The notes below the pieces were generated by a model. It was given only the letters and a program-made list of their open reading frames with translations, was not told where the DNA came from and did no database searches. Shown in pieces: positions 37,227-48,301 of a DNA stretch of 64,000 nt. The first letter of the stretch is position 1. Every line of letters begins with the position of its first letter. Origin of the DNA: Azospira inquinata (GTDB lineage: Bacteria; Pseudomonadota; Gammaproteobacteria; Burkholderiales; Rhodocyclaceae). Location of the stretch: positions 1,178,001 through 1,242,000 of the forward strand of contig NZ_CP064782.1 of the NCBI RefSeq assembly GCF_018905915.1, in the 5' to 3' direction. The translations under genes and the position numbers were made by a program.

Positions 37227-37463
37227 CATCATATCGCCGGAAACTGTCACGCCTACAGGTTTTTGCGGGATTGGATTTGGAGGACATGGCTACTAAAAAT
37301 CCGTAAAAAGTGGCAGGTCAGCACATTAGCATAAGCCCTCCTCAGGTGTCTGCTATGGGCAATTACAGCTAAGGTCTGCTCATGGCCGAGTGCTAACATT
37401 TGATGCCCGGTTCATGATCCTCAACTTTCACCGATTTCCCGAAGTTCCTTTCTCTTCGCGGCA
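37227..37463. other. Gap where an integron integrase would be expected
   Basis: No gene is visible. On the plus strand GGAGG precedes ATG 37287 and a six-codon frame (MATKNP, then stop), which might be what remains of an intI start, but the sequence after it does not read as integrase in any frame I followed. Otherwise featureless and slightly AT-rich. Confidence 0.3.
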
Positions 37464-37490
37464 AATAAAAAAGGGGCCTTTCGGCCCCTT
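37464..37490 (-). terminator. Intrinsic terminator of the glmU-glmS unit
   Basis: On the minus strand the 8-bp stem AAGGGGCC/GGCCCCTT with loop GAAA is followed by a T run. It lies 60 bases after the glmS stop. Confidence 0.93.
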
Positions 37491-37550
37491 CTGCTTGCTT
37501 ATACCCCGACCAACTTTATGCGCTGATCTCCATGGCCGGGCCTCCCTTCC

Positions 37551-39377
37551 CTATTCCACGGTCACCGACTTGGCCAGGTTACGGGGCTTATCCACGTCCG
37601 TTCCCTTTACCAGGGCCGCGTGGTAGGCCAATAGCTGCAAGGGCACCACGTGGAGCAGAGGGGACAAGCGCCCCACGTACTCGGGCAGGCGCAGCAGGTG
37701 GAGGTTTTCCGAGGACTGGAAGCCGCTATCCCCATCCGCGAAAACGTAGAGTTCTCCGCCCCGGGCTTTGACTTCCTGGAGGTTGGATTTGAGCTTTTCC
37801 AGCAGGGCGTCGTTGGGGGCCACGGCAATGACCGGCATATCCCGATCCACCAGGGCCAGGGGGCCGTGCTTGAGTTCCCCGGCCGGATAGGCTTCGGCGT
37901 GGATGTAGGAAATTTCCTTGAGCTTGAGCGCCCCTTCCAGGGCAATGGGGTAATGGGCTCCTCGCCCCAGGAACAGGGCGTGCTGCTTCATGGCGAAGTG
38001 ACCGGCCCATTCCTGAATCTGGGGTTCCAGGTCCAAGACCCGGCGCAGGGCTGTGGGCAGGTGGCGCAGGGCTTCCAGTTGGCGTGCTTCCTCTTCCTCC
38101 GGTAACCGCCCCCGGAGCTTGGCCAGGACCAGGGTGAGGAGGTAGAGGGCGGCCAGCTGGGTGGTAAAGGCCTTGGTGGAGGCCACGCCGATTTCTGGAC
38201 CGGCCCGGGTGATAAAGCGCAGGGCACATTCCCGCACAATGGCGGATTCAGGCACGTTGCACACCGCCAGGGTCTTGGCTTGACCCAGGGACTTGGCATG
38301 GCGCAGGGCAGCCAAGGTGTCCGCCGTTTCCCCGGACTGGGAAATGGCGATGACCAACTGGTCCGGGTTCGGCACCGATTCCCGGTAGCGGTATTCGCTG
38401 GCCACTTCCACCGTACAGGGGAGACCGGCCATGGCCTCGATCCAGTAACGGGCGGTCATGCCCGCGTGACTGGAGGTGCCGCAGGCCAGGATGAGCACGG
38501 AGTGCACCTGGCTGAGCAAGCCTTCCGCCTCGGCGCCGAAGAGCCCGGGCTGGATCCGGCTAGCGCTGCCGATCATCTCCAGGGTGTTGGCCAGGGCGTC
38601 GGGCTGCTCGAAAATTTCCTTCTGCATGAAATGGCGGTAGGGCCCCAATTCCACCGCATCCGCAGACAGGGAGGATTGGGATTCGGCCCGTTCCACCGGG
38701 GTGCCGTCGGCCCGGCATACCCGCCAGCGACGCGGGGTCAGTTCGGCCACGTCCCCGTTATCCAGATAGACGATGCGCCGGGTCACCTGAAGCAGGGCGG
38801 AGGCGTCGGAAGCGGCGTAATTGCCCTGCTCCGACACCCCGAGAATAAGGGGAGAACCTTCCCGGGCCACCACGACCCGGCCCGGCTCATCCTCTTTCAC
38901 CACCGCAATGGCGTAGGCGCCTTTTAGGCGCCGCACCGTGGCGCACACCGCCTTGAGTAAATCCGGTTCCTGCTTCAGGGTGTGGTGCAGCAGATGGGCG
39001 ATGGTCTCCGTATCCGTTTCGGAGGTGAAGACGTAGCCCGCCGCCGTCAGTTCCTGACGCAGGGCCTCGTAGTTTTCGATAATGCCGTTATGCACCACCG
39101 CCAGCCCGCCGGAAACGTGGGGGTGGGCGTTGCGTTCGCAGGGCACCCCGTGGGTGGCCCAACGGGTATGGGCAATGCCCGTGGCCCCCCGGGCGCCAGC
39201 GGCTTCGGCCTTGGCGGCCAGCTGGGCGACCCGGCCCACGGCCCGCACCCGGGTCAGGCCCTGATCGATGACCGCTAGGCCGGCGGAGTCATAGCCCCGG
39301 TATTCCAGCTTGCGCAGGCCTTCCAGCAATACCGGAACCACATTGCCGTCAGCGGCGGCAGCCACAATCCCACACAT
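37551..39377 (-). CDS. glmS: Glutamine--fructose-6-phosphate aminotransferase (isomerizing)
   Basis: GlmS makes glucosamine-6-phosphate, the entry to peptidoglycan and LPS amino sugars. In the 608-residue product the N-terminal glutaminase has Cys2 as nucleophile (MCGIVAAA) and HTRWATHG. Two SIS domains follow ([45 protein letters not shown]). The C-terminus ends LAKSVTVE, as usual. It lies downstream of glmU and a small membrane-protein gene, 3 bases after the latter, so the three are one operon. No ribozyme-like leader is seen. Confidence 0.98.
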   Translation of the reverse strand: MCGIVAAAADGNVVPVLLEGLRKLEYRGYDSAGLAVIDQGLTRVRAVGRVAQLAAKAEAAGARGATGIAHTRWATHGVPCERNAHPHVSGGLAVVHNGIIENYEALRQELTAAGYVFTSETDTETIAHLLHHTLKQEPDLLKAVCATVRRLKGAYAIAVVKEDEPGRVVVAREGSPLILGVSEQGNYAASDASALLQVTRRIVYLDNGDVAELTPRRWRVCRADGTPVERAESQSSLSADAVELGPYRHFMQKEIFEQPDALANTLEMIGSASRIQPGLFGAEAEGLLSQVHSVLILACGTSSHAGMTARYWIEAMAGLPCTVEVASEYRYRESVPNPDQLVIAISQSGETADTLAALRHAKSLGQAKTLAVCNVPESAIVRECALRFITRAGPEIGVASTKAFTTQLAALYLLTLVLAKLRGRLPEEEEARQLEALRHLPTALRRVLDLEPQIQEWAGHFAMKQHALFLGRGAHYPIALEGALKLKEISYIHAEAYPAGELKHGPLALVDRDMPVIAVAPNDALLEKLKSNLQEVKARGGELYVFADGDSGFQSSENLHLLRLPEYVGRLSPLLHVVPLQLLAYHAALVKGTDVDKPRNLAKSVTVE

Positions 39378-39380
39378 GGC

Positions 39381-39716
39381 TTACTCTCCCCGATCCTGCT
39401 TTTGCTGTTCCATCTGGGCCTGATGCACGGCCCGCACGGCGAAATAGGGGCCGAAGGCATAAAGCGCTCCGGAGGCCACGGCCACCAGCAATAGGCCAAT
39501 CATGAGCTGGCGGGCGGATTTGGCGAACTCGGTCCAGTGCTTCAGGGAGAAAATCAAAGAACCGGCCAGGGGCAGGCACAGGGTCAGGACCGCCCAGCGC
39601 CACCCGAAGGCGATGGAGGCGGGCACCGTGTCGATATAGCCGACCAGGAGCAGCATGGCCCCCACGGCAACGGTCAGGGCCACCACGGTGACAAACAGGG
39701 TGAAATAGATATCCAT
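39381..39716 (-). CDS. Conserved hypothetical inner-membrane protein
   Basis: A 111-residue protein with three hydrophobic segments (about residues 5-28, 38-60 and 70-95) and a charged tail QAQMEQQKQDRGE. Not recognised as a named family. It is set tightly between glmU (9-base gap) and glmS (3-base gap) in the same direction, so it is cotranscribed with amino-sugar synthesis. A role in envelope biogenesis is only a guess from this position. Confidence 0.75.
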   Translation of the reverse strand: MDIYFTLFVTVVALTVAVGAMLLLVGYIDTVPASIAFGWRWAVLTLCLPLAGSLIFSLKHWTEFAKSARQLMIGLLLVAVASGALYAFGPYFAVRAVHQAQMEQQKQDRGE

Positions 39717-39725
39717 ACTTACCTC

Positions 39726-41081
39726 TCAAACTTTCTTTTGCGGGCGTTGCCAGCCCGGAACGGCCAATTGCTTGGCACGGGAAATGGTCAGGGTATTCGG
39801 GGGCGCATCCTTGGTCAGGGTGGTGCCCGCCCCCAGGGTGGCACCCCGGCCCACGGTCACCGGTGCCACCAACTGGGTGTCCGAGCCGATGAAAGCATCG
39901 TCTTCGATCACCGTGCGGAATTTGTTCACCCCGTCGTAATTGCAGGTAATGGTACCCGCGCCAATATTCACCCGGGTGCCCACAGTGGCATCCCCCACAT
40001 AGGCTAGGTGATTCGCCTTGGAGCCGGCCCCCAGGGTGGTGTTTTTCAGTTCCACGAAATTCCCCACATGGGCCCCGGCTTCCAGGGTAGTGCCGGGCCG
40101 CAGGCGGGCGTAGGGGCCCACCACCGCGTCTGGCCCCACCCGGGCACCGTCCAGATGGGAGAAGGCGGCAATGCGGGCTCCCGCCGCCACGGTGACATTT
40201 TTCAATACGCAGTAGGGGCCCACTTCCACCGCTTCTTCCAGCACCACCCGGCCTTCGAAGACGCAGCCCACGTCAATGCCCACATCCCGGCCGCAGACCA
40301 GTTCACCCCGCACATCCAGGCGGGCCGGATCGGCCAGACGCACCCCGGCTTCCAGCAACTGGGCCCCAATGCGCCCCTGGAGAATGCGTTCCAGCTCGGC
40401 CAGCTGGGTCTTGCTATTCACCCCCAGCACTTCCCAGGGGCCTTCCGGATGGGCTGTGCGCACCGGCACCCCCTGGGTCACCGCCAGACCGATCAGGTCG
40501 GTCAGATAGTATTCTCCCTGGGCGTTGTTATTGGAGAGGGCACCCAGCCAGTCGGCCAGATGGGCTGTGGGTATGGCCATAATGCCCGTATTCACTTCCC
40601 GGATGGCCCGCTGGGCGTCGCTGGCGTCTTTTTCTTCCACAATGGCGGTCACCTGCCCGGCAGGATTGCGCAGGATACGGCCGTAGCCCTGGGGGTTATC
40701 CAGGTCCACGGTGAGCACGGCCAGACCGTCTTGGGCTGCCGCCAGGAGGCGCTTCAGGGTGCTTTCCTGCACCAGGGGCACGTCTCCGTACAGCACCAGG
40801 GTATGGCTGCCCTGGCCCAGGTAGGGCAGGGCCTGCTGCACCGCATGGCCGGTGCCCAGTTGGGGGCTTTGCTCCCCGAATTGCACATCCGGGGCGGCTA
40901 CGGCTTGGCGCACCACCTCGCCCCCGTGGCCCACCACCACGCAGAGGCTTTCCGGGGCCAAGGAACGGGCCGTATCCAGGACATGGCCCAGAAGGGGCTT
41001 GCCCGCCAAGGGATGGAGCACTTTGGGCAAATTGGAATGCATACGCTTGCCTTTACCGGCAGCGAGAATCACCACATTCAT
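39726..41081 (-). CDS. glmU: Bifunctional UDP-GlcNAc pyrophosphorylase / glucosamine-1-phosphate acetyltransferase
   Basis: GlmU makes UDP-GlcNAc from glucosamine-1-phosphate in two steps. The 451-residue product starts with the nucleotidyltransferase motif [27 protein letters not shown] and EVNTGI lie in the uridyltransferase half. The left-handed beta-helix of hexapeptide repeats follows from about residue 250, with [16 protein letters not shown] and NYDGVNK at the acetyltransferase site. First gene of glmU-membrane protein-glmS. Length and motifs are complete. Confidence 0.98.
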   Translation of the reverse strand: MNVVILAAGKGKRMHSNLPKVLHPLAGKPLLGHVLDTARSLAPESLCVVVGHGGEVVRQAVAAPDVQFGEQSPQLGTGHAVQQALPYLGQGSHTLVLYGDVPLVQESTLKRLLAAAQDGLAVLTVDLDNPQGYGRILRNPAGQVTAIVEEKDASDAQRAIREVNTGIMAIPTAHLADWLGALSNNNAQGEYYLTDLIGLAVTQGVPVRTAHPEGPWEVLGVNSKTQLAELERILQGRIGAQLLEAGVRLADPARLDVRGELVCGRDVGIDVGCVFEGRVVLEEAVEVGPYCVLKNVTVAAGARIAAFSHLDGARVGPDAVVGPYARLRPGTTLEAGAHVGNFVELKNTTLGAGSKANHLAYVGDATVGTRVNIGAGTITCNYDGVNKFRTVIEDDAFIGSDTQLVAPVTVGRGATLGAGTTLTKDAPPNTLTISRAKQLAVPGWQRPQKKV

Positions 41082-41095
41082 GAAAATATCCAGTT

Positions 41096-41124
41096 AAAGG
41101 AAACACCGCCCGGGACCGGGCGGT
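41096..41124 (-). terminator. Intrinsic terminator upstream of glmU
   Basis: A perfect 9-bp stem CACCGCCCG/CGGGCGGTG with a 4-base loop is followed on the minus strand by TTTCCTTT. It ends the transcript of the winged-helix membrane protein 32 bases after its stop. Confidence 0.75.
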
Positions 41125-41155
41125 GGCGCGTCAATGCGAGTAAGGACAAGGGCTA

Positions 41156-41878
41156 TCAGGCGCTTTTCTTTTCTTCCTGGCCCAGGATTTCCGCCAGCAT
41201 CTGGCGGCCCTTGTTGGAAACAAACCAGTGGAGCACGTTCTTTTCGTTGATCCGGGTTTCGATAATCCCCTGGTTCTTGAGGATGGTCAGGCGCTGGCTG
41301 ATCACGTCTCGGGCCAGGCCCGTCTTGTCTTCCAGGGCGGCCAGGTTGCCGTACACGTAGCAGTCGTCCGCCACGGCCCGGAGCAATTCCACATCATTAT
41401 AGGAGAGGGCATCCTTGGGGTCCGGGCGGGGTTCCCGAACTTCCACCGGCTCTTTGACCGGGGCCGGCATCACCACCGGCTCGGGCTTACGCTCCTTGAG
41501 CTGGCGCACATCCCCCTTCACCTGATCCAACTGGGAGAGCAGCTTGTTAGCCATGTTTTCAAACAGGCGGCGGGAAGCCACCACGTAGAGAAGACAGAAA
41601 CCGGCCACCACGAAGTAATCCACCGGGCGGGAACGGGCCCCCTCCAGCAGGGTGGAGGAAATCATATTGAGGAAAAGGGGGACGGTGAGAGCGGCCACCA
41701 CCCCCAACACCGGGTACTTGAGCCCGTCGTTCCGCTCCCCGTCGTTTTGCCGGTCCCGCAGGAAATAATTGGCCAGGCCCCCCAGTATGCCCATGGCCAC
41801 CAGAATGGCGCAGATGATCAGCAGGCTGATATCCAGGCCGCTGCTCGTCCCCATTTGTGTTGCCGTCTGCAAATCCAT
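41156..41878 (-). CDS. Membrane protein with C-terminal winged helix (YLATT-like)
   Basis: In the 240-residue product three membrane helices fall at about residues 16-40 (LLIICAILVAMGILGGLANYFL), 55-78 (VLGVVAALTVPLFLNMIS) and 90-108 (VDYFVVAGFCLLYVVA). A coiled linker (LFENMANKLLSQLDQVKG) and a proline-rich segment lead to a winged helix-turn-helix at about 165-230 (GLARDVISQRLTILKNQGIIETR). The membrane part resembles the three-helix module found beside YEATS-like domains, often in conflict or stress systems. That identification is tentative. ATG 41878 with GGGGAGG is preferred over the frame start at 41950. Confidence 0.65.
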   Translation of the reverse strand: MDLQTATQMGTSSGLDISLLIICAILVAMGILGGLANYFLRDRQNDGERNDGLKYPVLGVVAALTVPLFLNMISSTLLEGARSRPVDYFVVAGFCLLYVVASRRLFENMANKLLSQLDQVKGDVRQLKERKPEPVVMPAPVKEPVEVREPRPDPKDALSYNDVELLRAVADDCYVYGNLAALEDKTGLARDVISQRLTILKNQGIIETRINEKNVLHWFVSNKGRQMLAEILGQEEKKSA

Positions 41879-41933
41879 CTTTTCTGCCTCCCCGGATGAA
41901 GGTCGTAATATGCCACAGGGGACGGTCCCTGCC

Positions 41934-41965
41934 AAAACAAAACCCCGCACCAGGGCGGGGTTTTG
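41934..41965 (-). terminator. Intrinsic terminator of gltBD
   Basis: A perfect 11-bp stem CAAAACCCCGC/GCGGGGTTTTG with a 6-base loop lies 22 bases after the gltD stop. T-rich sequence follows on the minus strand. Confidence 0.92.
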
Positions 41966-41986
41966 TCGGTTAGGTACCTAAAGGCC

Positions 41987-43456
41987 TTAGCGGGGCAGCA
42001 GGGTTTTGCCGCCGTTCAGGAAAGCATCCACCGCCCGGGCGCATTGGCGCCCTTCCCGGATGGCCCAAACCACCAGGGATTGGCCCCGGCGCATGTCGCC
42101 AGCGGCAAACACCTTGGGCACGTTGGTGGCGTAGCAGCCTTCCCCTTCCGTGCTGGCAGCGATGTTGCCGCGCCGGTCCTTGTTCACCCCAAAAGCTTCC
42201 AGGATGGGGGAGATGGGATGGACAAAGCCCATGGCCAGGAGCACCAGATCCGCCTGCAATTCAAACTCAGAGCCGGGGACTTCCACCATCTTGCCGTCCT
42301 TCCATTCCACCCGCACCGCCTTCAGGGCCTTCACGTGGCCATTACCGTCGGTGACGAATTCCTTGGAAGCCACGGCAAATTCCCGCACGCAGCCTTCCTT
42401 GTGGGAAGAGGAGGTGCGCAGCTTGATGGGCCAGTAGGGCCAGGTCAGGGGCTTGTTTTCCTCTTCCGGCGGACGGGGCATCAATTCCAGCTGGGTGATG
42501 GACAGGGCGCCGTGACGGTTGGAGGTGCCGACGCAGTCGGAACCCGTGTCGCCACCACCGATAACCACCACGTGCTTGCCCTTAGCGGAAATGGGGTTAG
42601 CCCCATCCCCGGCCACTTCCTTATTCTGAGGAATGAGGAATTCCAGGGCGAAGTGGATACCGTCCAGTTCCCGACCCGGAATGGGCAGGTCCCGGGGCAC
42701 TTCCGAGCCGCCAGACAACACCACCGCGTCGAAATCCTTCTTCAACTGTTCGGGGGTGACGAAATTGGAGGCATCGCAGGTGATCCCGGCGGGCACGGAC
42801 TTGGCGCCCACCAGGGTATTGGTGCGGAAGCTCACCCCTTCGGCCTGCATCTGTTCCATGCGCCGATCGATCAGGCCTTTATCCAGCTTGAAGTCGGGGA
42901 TGCCGTAACGCAGCAGACCGCCGACCCGGCCATTCTTTTCGAACACGGTCACATCATGACCGGCCCGGGCCAGTTGCTGGGCGGCCGCCAGCCCGGCGGG
43001 GCCGGAACCGACCACGGCCACTTTCTTGCCGGACTTGATCACCGGGGCCTGGGGCTTGACCCAGCCCTTCTCCCACGCCTTATCGATGATGGCGTGTTCG
43101 ATGGACTTGATCCCCACGGGATCGCAGTTGATGCCCAGGGTGCAGGCGGCCTCGCAAGGCGCCGGGCAGATACGGCCGGTGAATTCGGGGAAATTATTGG
43201 TGGAATGGAGGACCGTAATGGCCTTCTCCCACTCGCCCCGATACACCAGGTCATTCCAGTCCGGAATGATGTTGTTCACCGGGCATCCGTTATTGCAGAA
43301 CGGAATACCGCAGTCCATACACCGGGCCCCCTGAATGGTGGCTTGTTCATCGGTCAGGTGACCAACGAACTCCTTGTAGTTCTTCACCCGTTCTTCAATC
43401 GGCGCGTAGGACTCGGATTGACGGGGGAATTCCTTGAAACCGGTAGGCTTGCCCAT
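41987..43456 (-). CDS. gltD: Glutamate synthase (NADPH) small subunit
   Basis: GltD oxidizes NADPH and passes electrons to GltB for glutamate synthesis from glutamine and 2-oxoglutarate. The 489-residue product has N-terminal iron-sulfur cysteines C46, C49, C54 and C58 ([15 protein letters not shown]) and a second cluster [15 protein letters not shown]. The FAD Rossmann motif [13 protein letters not shown] lies near residue 150 and the NADPH motif [13 protein letters not shown] near 305. It directly abuts gltB (stop and start touch), so the two are coexpressed. Confidence 0.98.
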   Translation of the reverse strand: MGKPTGFKEFPRQSESYAPIEERVKNYKEFVGHLTDEQATIQGARCMDCGIPFCNNGCPVNNIIPDWNDLVYRGEWEKAITVLHSTNNFPEFTGRICPAPCEAACTLGINCDPVGIKSIEHAIIDKAWEKGWVKPQAPVIKSGKKVAVVGSGPAGLAAAQQLARAGHDVTVFEKNGRVGGLLRYGIPDFKLDKGLIDRRMEQMQAEGVSFRTNTLVGAKSVPAGITCDASNFVTPEQLKKDFDAVVLSGGSEVPRDLPIPGRELDGIHFALEFLIPQNKEVAGDGANPISAKGKHVVVIGGGDTGSDCVGTSNRHGALSITQLELMPRPPEEENKPLTWPYWPIKLRTSSSHKEGCVREFAVASKEFVTDGNGHVKALKAVRVEWKDGKMVEVPGSEFELQADLVLLAMGFVHPISPILEAFGVNKDRRGNIAASTEGEGCYATNVPKVFAAGDMRRGQSLVVWAIREGRQCARAVDAFLNGGKTLLPR

Positions 43457-46400
43457 TTACACGGCCTCCTGTTGCTTTTGTTGCTGGGCAACGATTTCCG
43501 TCAGCGCACGACGGTATTCGTTAGGCATGACTTTGACGAACTTGGCCCGGTAATTGGCCCAGTCGTCCAGGATTTGCTTGGCACGGGGCGAACCGGTGGC
43601 CGCCAGATGGCTTTCCACCAGCCCCTTGAGCAGGGCTTCGTCGGACATGGCCAGATGGCGCACATCCACCTTGCCGTGGCCGGAGAGGTCGCTGCAGGCG
43701 CCCAGGGCGGGAGCGGACTTTTCGTCCTTAACCCCGTCCAGGGAAACCTGGGCCAGATTACAACGGCTTTCGAAGTCCCCGTCCTCATCCAGCACAAAGG
43801 CTACGCCGCCGGACATCCCGGCCGCGAAGTTACGGCCGGTCTGACCCAGCACGACCACCGTACCACCGGTCATGTATTCGCAGCCGTGGTCGCCCACCCC
43901 TTCCACCACCGCAGTGGCACCGGAGTTACGCACGCAGAACCGTTCCCCGGCCACCCCGTTGAAGAACACCTCGCCGTCGATGGCGCCGTAAAGCACCGTA
44001 TTGCCGACAATGATGTTTTCCGTGGAAGTGCCCCGGAAGCTTTCCGGCGACTTGATGATGATGCGACCACCGGACAGGCCCTTGCCTACGTAGTCATTGC
44101 CTTCGCCCACCAGCTCGAAGGTAATGCCCTTGGAGAGGAAAGCGCCGAAGCTCTGACCCGCGGTGCCGCTCAACTTCACCTGGATGGTGTTGTCGGGCAG
44201 ACCGGCGTAGCCGTAGCGGCGGGCCACTTCCCCGCCCAACATGGCACCCACGGTGCGGTTCACGTTTCGGATCGGGGTTTCGATGACCACCTTCTCGCCC
44301 TTTTCCAGGGCCGGCTTGGCGGCCTGGATCAGGGTGTTGTCCAGGGCCTTGCCCAGGGCATGGTCTTGGGTTTCCCGATGCAGCCGGGCCACATCGGCGC
44401 TCACCGGCGGCATGTAGAAGATGCTGGAGTAATCCAGACCCTTGGCCTTCCAGTGATCCACACCGGCCTTCATGTCCAGCAGGTCAGCCCGCCCGATCAT
44501 GTCGTCCAGTTTGCGGATACCCATGGAGGCCATGAGTTCCCGCACTTCTTCGGCAACGAAGAAGAAGTAGTTCACCACATGTTCCGGCTGGCCGGAGAAA
44601 CGGCGGCGCAGTTCCGGATCCTGGGTCGCCACGCCCACCGGGCAGGTGTTCAGGTGGCACTTACGCATCATGATGCAGCCTTCCACCACCAGGGGAGCGG
44701 TGGCGAAGCCGAATTCATCAGCCCCCAGCAGGGCACCGATGACCACGTCCCGACCGGTCTTCATCTGACCGTCCACCTGGACCCGGATGCGGCCGCGCAA
44801 GCGGTTCAGCACCAGGGTCTGCTGGGTTTCGGCCAGGCCCAGTTCCCAGGGCGCACCAGCGTGCTTGATGGAGGACAGGGGAGAAGCCCCGGTGCCGCCG
44901 TCATGGCCGGAGATCACCAGGTGATCGGCCTTGGCTTTGGACACCCCGGCAGCCACCGTACCCACGCCCACTTCGGACACCAGCTTGACGGAGACGGACG
45001 CCATGGGATTGACGTTCTTCAGGTCGTGGATCAGCTGGGCCAAGTCCTCGATGGAGTAGATGTCGTGGTGGGGCGGGGGCGAAATCAGGCCGACACCCGG
45101 CACGGAGTGGCGCAGGAAACCGATGTATTCGGAAACCTTGTGACCGGGAAGCTGACCGCCTTCACCCGGCTTGGCGCCTTGGGCCATCTTGATCTGGATT
45201 TGGTCCGCATTGACCAGGTATTCGGAGGTCACCCCGAAGCGGCCGGAGGCCACCTGTTTAATGGCGGAGCGGAGGGAATCCCCTTCCTTCAGTTCCAGAT
45301 CCCGTTCGATACGACCGGCACCGATGATTTCGGACAGCTTCTGCCCGGCCTTCACCGGCTTGAAGCGGTTCGCATCTTCGCCCCCTTCCCCGGTATTGGA
45401 CTTGCCGCCAATCCGGTTCATGGCCACGGCCAGGGTGGTGTGGGCTTCCGTAGAGATGGAGCCCAGGGACATGGCACCGGTCGCAAAGCGCTTGACGATG
45501 TCCTTGGCGGATTCCACTTCTTCCAGGGCGACGGGGGGGCCCGCCGGCTTGATATCAAACAGACCGCGCAAGGTCATGTGACGCTTGCTCTGGTCGTTGA
45601 TGATCTTGGCGTATTCCTTGTAGGTGTCGTACTTGCCGCTGCGGGTGGAATGTTGCAGCTTGGCAATGGCGTCCGGCGTCCACATGTGTTCTTCGCCGCG
45701 GATGCGGAAGGCGTAGTCGCCCCCTGCGTCCAGAGCATTGGCCAGCACCGGGTCCGGGCTGTAAGCGCCACGGTGGATGCGCAGGGCTTCCTCCGCCACT
45801 TCCTTCAGGCCGATGCCTTCCACCTGGGTGGCGGTACCGGTGAAGAAACGCTTCACGAACTCGGTGGAAAGACCGATGGCCTCGAAAATCTGGGCGCCAC
45901 AGTAGGACTGGTAGGTCGAAATGCCCATCTTGGACATGACCTTACGCAGGCCCTTGTTCACCGCCTTGATGAAATGCTTTTGGGCATCGTAGGCAGTCAC
46001 ATTGCCGGGCAGCTGGGCCGCCAGATCGGCCAGGGTGTCCATGGTCAGCCAGGGGCAAACCGCTTCCGCGCCGTAACCGGCCAGGAGGGCGAAGTGGTGG
46101 GTTTCCTTGGCGGCCCCCGTATCCACCACCAGGCCGGTGGAAGTGCGCAGGCCCTTCTTCACCAGGTGATGATGGACGGCGGAGGTAGCCAGCAGGGCAG
46201 GAATGGCCACCCGGTCCCGACTCACGGAACGGTCGGAGAGGATCAGCACATTGAAGCCGGCCACCACACTCTTTTCCGCTTCGGCGCAGACCTTTTCCAG
46301 GGCCTTATCACAGCCTTCCGCCCCTTCGGCGGCGGGCCAGGTGATATCCAGCACTACGGACTTGTAACGGCCCGAGGTAGAACGGTCGATAGCGCGCAGC

Positions 46401-48151
46401 TTGGCCATATCCGCATTGGTCAGCACCGGTTGGTGCACTTCCAGACGGATCGGCGGGCAGGTTTCTTCCTCCCCCAGCAGATTGGGCTTGGGCCCAATGA
46501 AGCTGGTCAGGGACATGACGATCTCTTCCCGGATGGGGTCGATCGGCGGATTGGTCACCTGGGCAAAAAGCTGCTTGAAATAGTTGAAGAGGGGCTTGTT
46601 CTTGTCAGACAGCACGGGCAGGGAGGAATCATTGCCCATGGAGCCCGTGGCTTCTTCACCCTTTTCAGCCATGGGCTTGAGGATGAATTTCAGGTCTTCC
46701 TGGGTGAAACCGAAGGCCTGTTGCACGTCCAGCAGGGAATCATAGCGGGGAGGCAGTTCGCCACCGGCTTCCGGCAGTTCGCCCAGGAAGTAGCGGGATT
46801 GCTCGATCCACTGACGGTAAGGCTTGGCGGCGGCCAGGGATTGCTTCAGTTCCTGGTCATCGATAATGCGGCCTTGTTCCAGGTCGATGAGGAACATCTT
46901 CCCGGGCTGGAGACGCCATTTCTTGACGATCTTTTCTTGGGGGAAAGTCAGCACCCCCATTTCGGAGGCCATCAGCACCACGTCGTCTTCCGTTACCAAA
47001 TAACGGGCGGGACGCAGGCCATTCCGGTCCAGGGTGGCGCCAATTTGACGACCGTCGGTGAAGGCCACGGCGGCGGGGCCATCCCAGGGTTCCATCAGGG
47101 CGGCATGGTATTCGTAGAAGGCGCGCCGTTCTTCGTCCATGAGGGGATTGCCGGCCCAGGCTTCCGGGATCAGCATCATCATGGCATGGGCTAGGCTGTA
47201 GCCGCCCATGGTCAGCAATTCCAGGGCATTGTCGAAACAAGCGGAATCGGACTGACCTTCCTGGATCAGGGGCCAGAGCTTATCCAGATCCTCAGCCAGC
47301 CACTTGGATTCCATGGCCTTTTGCCGGGCCTTCATCCAGTTCACGTTGCCCCGGACGGTGTTGATTTCACCGTTGTGGGCAATCATTCGGAACGGATGGG
47401 ACAAATCCCAGGTGGGGAAGGTGTTGGTGGAGAAGCGTTGGTGCACCAAAGCCAGGGCGGAAACGCAACGGGGGTCCTCCAGGTCGGAGAAGTATTCACC
47501 CACCTGATGAGCCAGCAGCAAGCCCTTGTAAACAATGGTCCGGGAAGACAGGGACGGAATATAGAACTGGCTGCCGTCATCCAGCTTGAGCTTGCGCACC
47601 GCATGTTCGACCCGCTTGCGGATCACGAACAGCTTGCGTTCAAAGCCGTCCTGGTCCGCCACATTGGCGCCCTTGCCGATGAAGACTTGGCGCACCACGG
47701 GCTCGGAATCCTTGGCGGCCTGGGCCAGCCCCTGGTTGTTCCGGGGCACATCCCGCCAGCCGAGGAAAACCTGACCTTCTTCATGAACAATCCGGGCGAC
47801 GGCGGACTCGCAGGCCAGCCGACCGTTGTCGGACTGGGGCAGGAAGATGTTGCCGCAGGCGTAGCTGCCGAACTCGGGCAGGGTAATGCCCAGTTTGGCC
47901 GCCTCGGGACGCAGCAGGGCGTCGGGCAGCTGCAGCAAAATCCCGGCCCCGTCCCCCAGCAGAGGGTCGTAACCGGTCGCGCCACGGTGATCCAGATTTT
48001 TCAGGATCTCCAGACCCTGTTCAACGATCCCGTGGCTCTTTTGGTTTTTGATATGGGCCACGAAACCGACGCCGCAGGCGTCCTGTTCGTTGACCGGATC
48101 GTACAGGCCCTGCCGTTCGGGGACGGCCCCACCTGGGACAACACTATCCAT
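43457..48151 (-). CDS. gltB: Glutamate synthase (NADPH) large subunit
   Basis: GltB carries the glutaminase and synthase sites of GOGAT. With ATG 48151 the product has 1564 residues. A 25-residue propeptide precedes the catalytic Cys26 ([10 protein letters not shown]), which becomes the N-terminus. The central and FMN-binding synthase domains include [34 protein letters not shown] and the 3Fe-4S cysteine region [14 protein letters not shown]. The beta-helix C-terminal domain has the glycine-rich [20 protein letters not shown]. The frame is open to 48193, but GAGGA lies better for 48151. First gene of gltBD. Confidence 0.97.
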   Translation of the reverse strand: MDSVVPGGAVPERQGLYDPVNEQDACGVGFVAHIKNQKSHGIVEQGLEILKNLDHRGATGYDPLLGDGAGILLQLPDALLRPEAAKLGITLPEFGSYACGNIFLPQSDNGRLACESAVARIVHEEGQVFLGWRDVPRNNQGLAQAAKDSEPVVRQVFIGKGANVADQDGFERKLFVIRKRVEHAVRKLKLDDGSQFYIPSLSSRTIVYKGLLLAHQVGEYFSDLEDPRCVSALALVHQRFSTNTFPTWDLSHPFRMIAHNGEINTVRGNVNWMKARQKAMESKWLAEDLDKLWPLIQEGQSDSACFDNALELLTMGGYSLAHAMMMLIPEAWAGNPLMDEERRAFYEYHAALMEPWDGPAAVAFTDGRQIGATLDRNGLRPARYLVTEDDVVLMASEMGVLTFPQEKIVKKWRLQPGKMFLIDLEQGRIIDDQELKQSLAAAKPYRQWIEQSRYFLGELPEAGGELPPRYDSLLDVQQAFGFTQEDLKFILKPMAEKGEEATGSMGNDSSLPVLSDKNKPLFNYFKQLFAQVTNPPIDPIREEIVMSLTSFIGPKPNLLGEEETCPPIRLEVHQPVLTNADMAKLRAIDRSTSGRYKSVVLDITWPAAEGAEGCDKALEKVCAEAEKSVVAGFNVLILSDRSVSRDRVAIPALLATSAVHHHLVKKGLRTSTGLVVDTGAAKETHHFALLAGYGAEAVCPWLTMDTLADLAAQLPGNVTAYDAQKHFIKAVNKGLRKVMSKMGISTYQSYCGAQIFEAIGLSTEFVKRFFTGTATQVEGIGLKEVAEEALRIHRGAYSPDPVLANALDAGGDYAFRIRGEEHMWTPDAIAKLQHSTRSGKYDTYKEYAKIINDQSKRHMTLRGLFDIKPAGPPVALEEVESAKDIVKRFATGAMSLGSISTEAHTTLAVAMNRIGGKSNTGEGGEDANRFKPVKAGQKLSEIIGAGRIERDLELKEGDSLRSAIKQVASGRFGVTSEYLVNADQIQIKMAQGAKPGEGGQLPGHKVSEYIGFLRHSVPGVGLISPPPHHDIYSIEDLAQLIHDLKNVNPMASVSVKLVSEVGVGTVAAGVSKAKADHLVISGHDGGTGASPLSSIKHAGAPWELGLAETQQTLVLNRLRGRIRVQVDGQMKTGRDVVIGALLGADEFGFATAPLVVEGCIMMRKCHLNTCPVGVATQDPELRRRFSGQPEHVVNYFFFVAEEVRELMASMGIRKLDDMIGRADLLDMKAGVDHWKAKGLDYSSIFYMPPVSADVARLHRETQDHALGKALDNTLIQAAKPALEKGEKVVIETPIRNVNRTVGAMLGGEVARRYGYAGLPDNTIQVKLSGTAGQSFGAFLSKGITFELVGEGNDYVGKGLSGGRIIIKSPESFRGTSTENIIVGNTVLYGAIDGEVFFNGVAGERFCVRNSGATAVVEGVGDHGCEYMTGGTVVVLGQTGRNFAAGMSGGVAFVLDEDGDFESRCNLAQVSLDGVKDEKSAPALGACSDLSGHGKVDVRHLAMSDEALLKGLVESHLAATGSPRAKQILDDWANYRAKFVKVMPNEYRRALTEIVAQQQKQQEAV

Positions 48152-48202
48152 CACGCTAGAGTCCTCGTTCAAAAATGCCGACCGCATGGACACGGGGGCG
48201 GC

Positions 48203-48233
48203 AAAAAAGCCGGTGCGTGGACACCGGCTTTTA
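48203..48233 (-). terminator. Intrinsic terminator after dgt
   Basis: A perfect 11-bp stem AAAAGCCGGTG/CACCGGCTTTT with a 6-base loop lies between the dgt stop and the gltB start. On the minus strand it is followed by TT only beyond the paired Ts. It separates the pil-aro-dgt transcripts from gltBD. Confidence 0.85.
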
Positions 48234-48301
48234 TCGTTACAAATTTAAAGGGCAACTGCGGACTATAGCGCGAACGCCACGCCCCATCAAGCCCCTCTTT
48301 C

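Noticed and set aside
41963..47194. A 1743-codon open frame on the plus strand opposite gltD and gltB
   Set aside because: It is antisense to two clear core genes and its translation is rich in His, Gly and Gln, as expected from the complement of GC-rich codons. No domain or ribosome binding site supports it.
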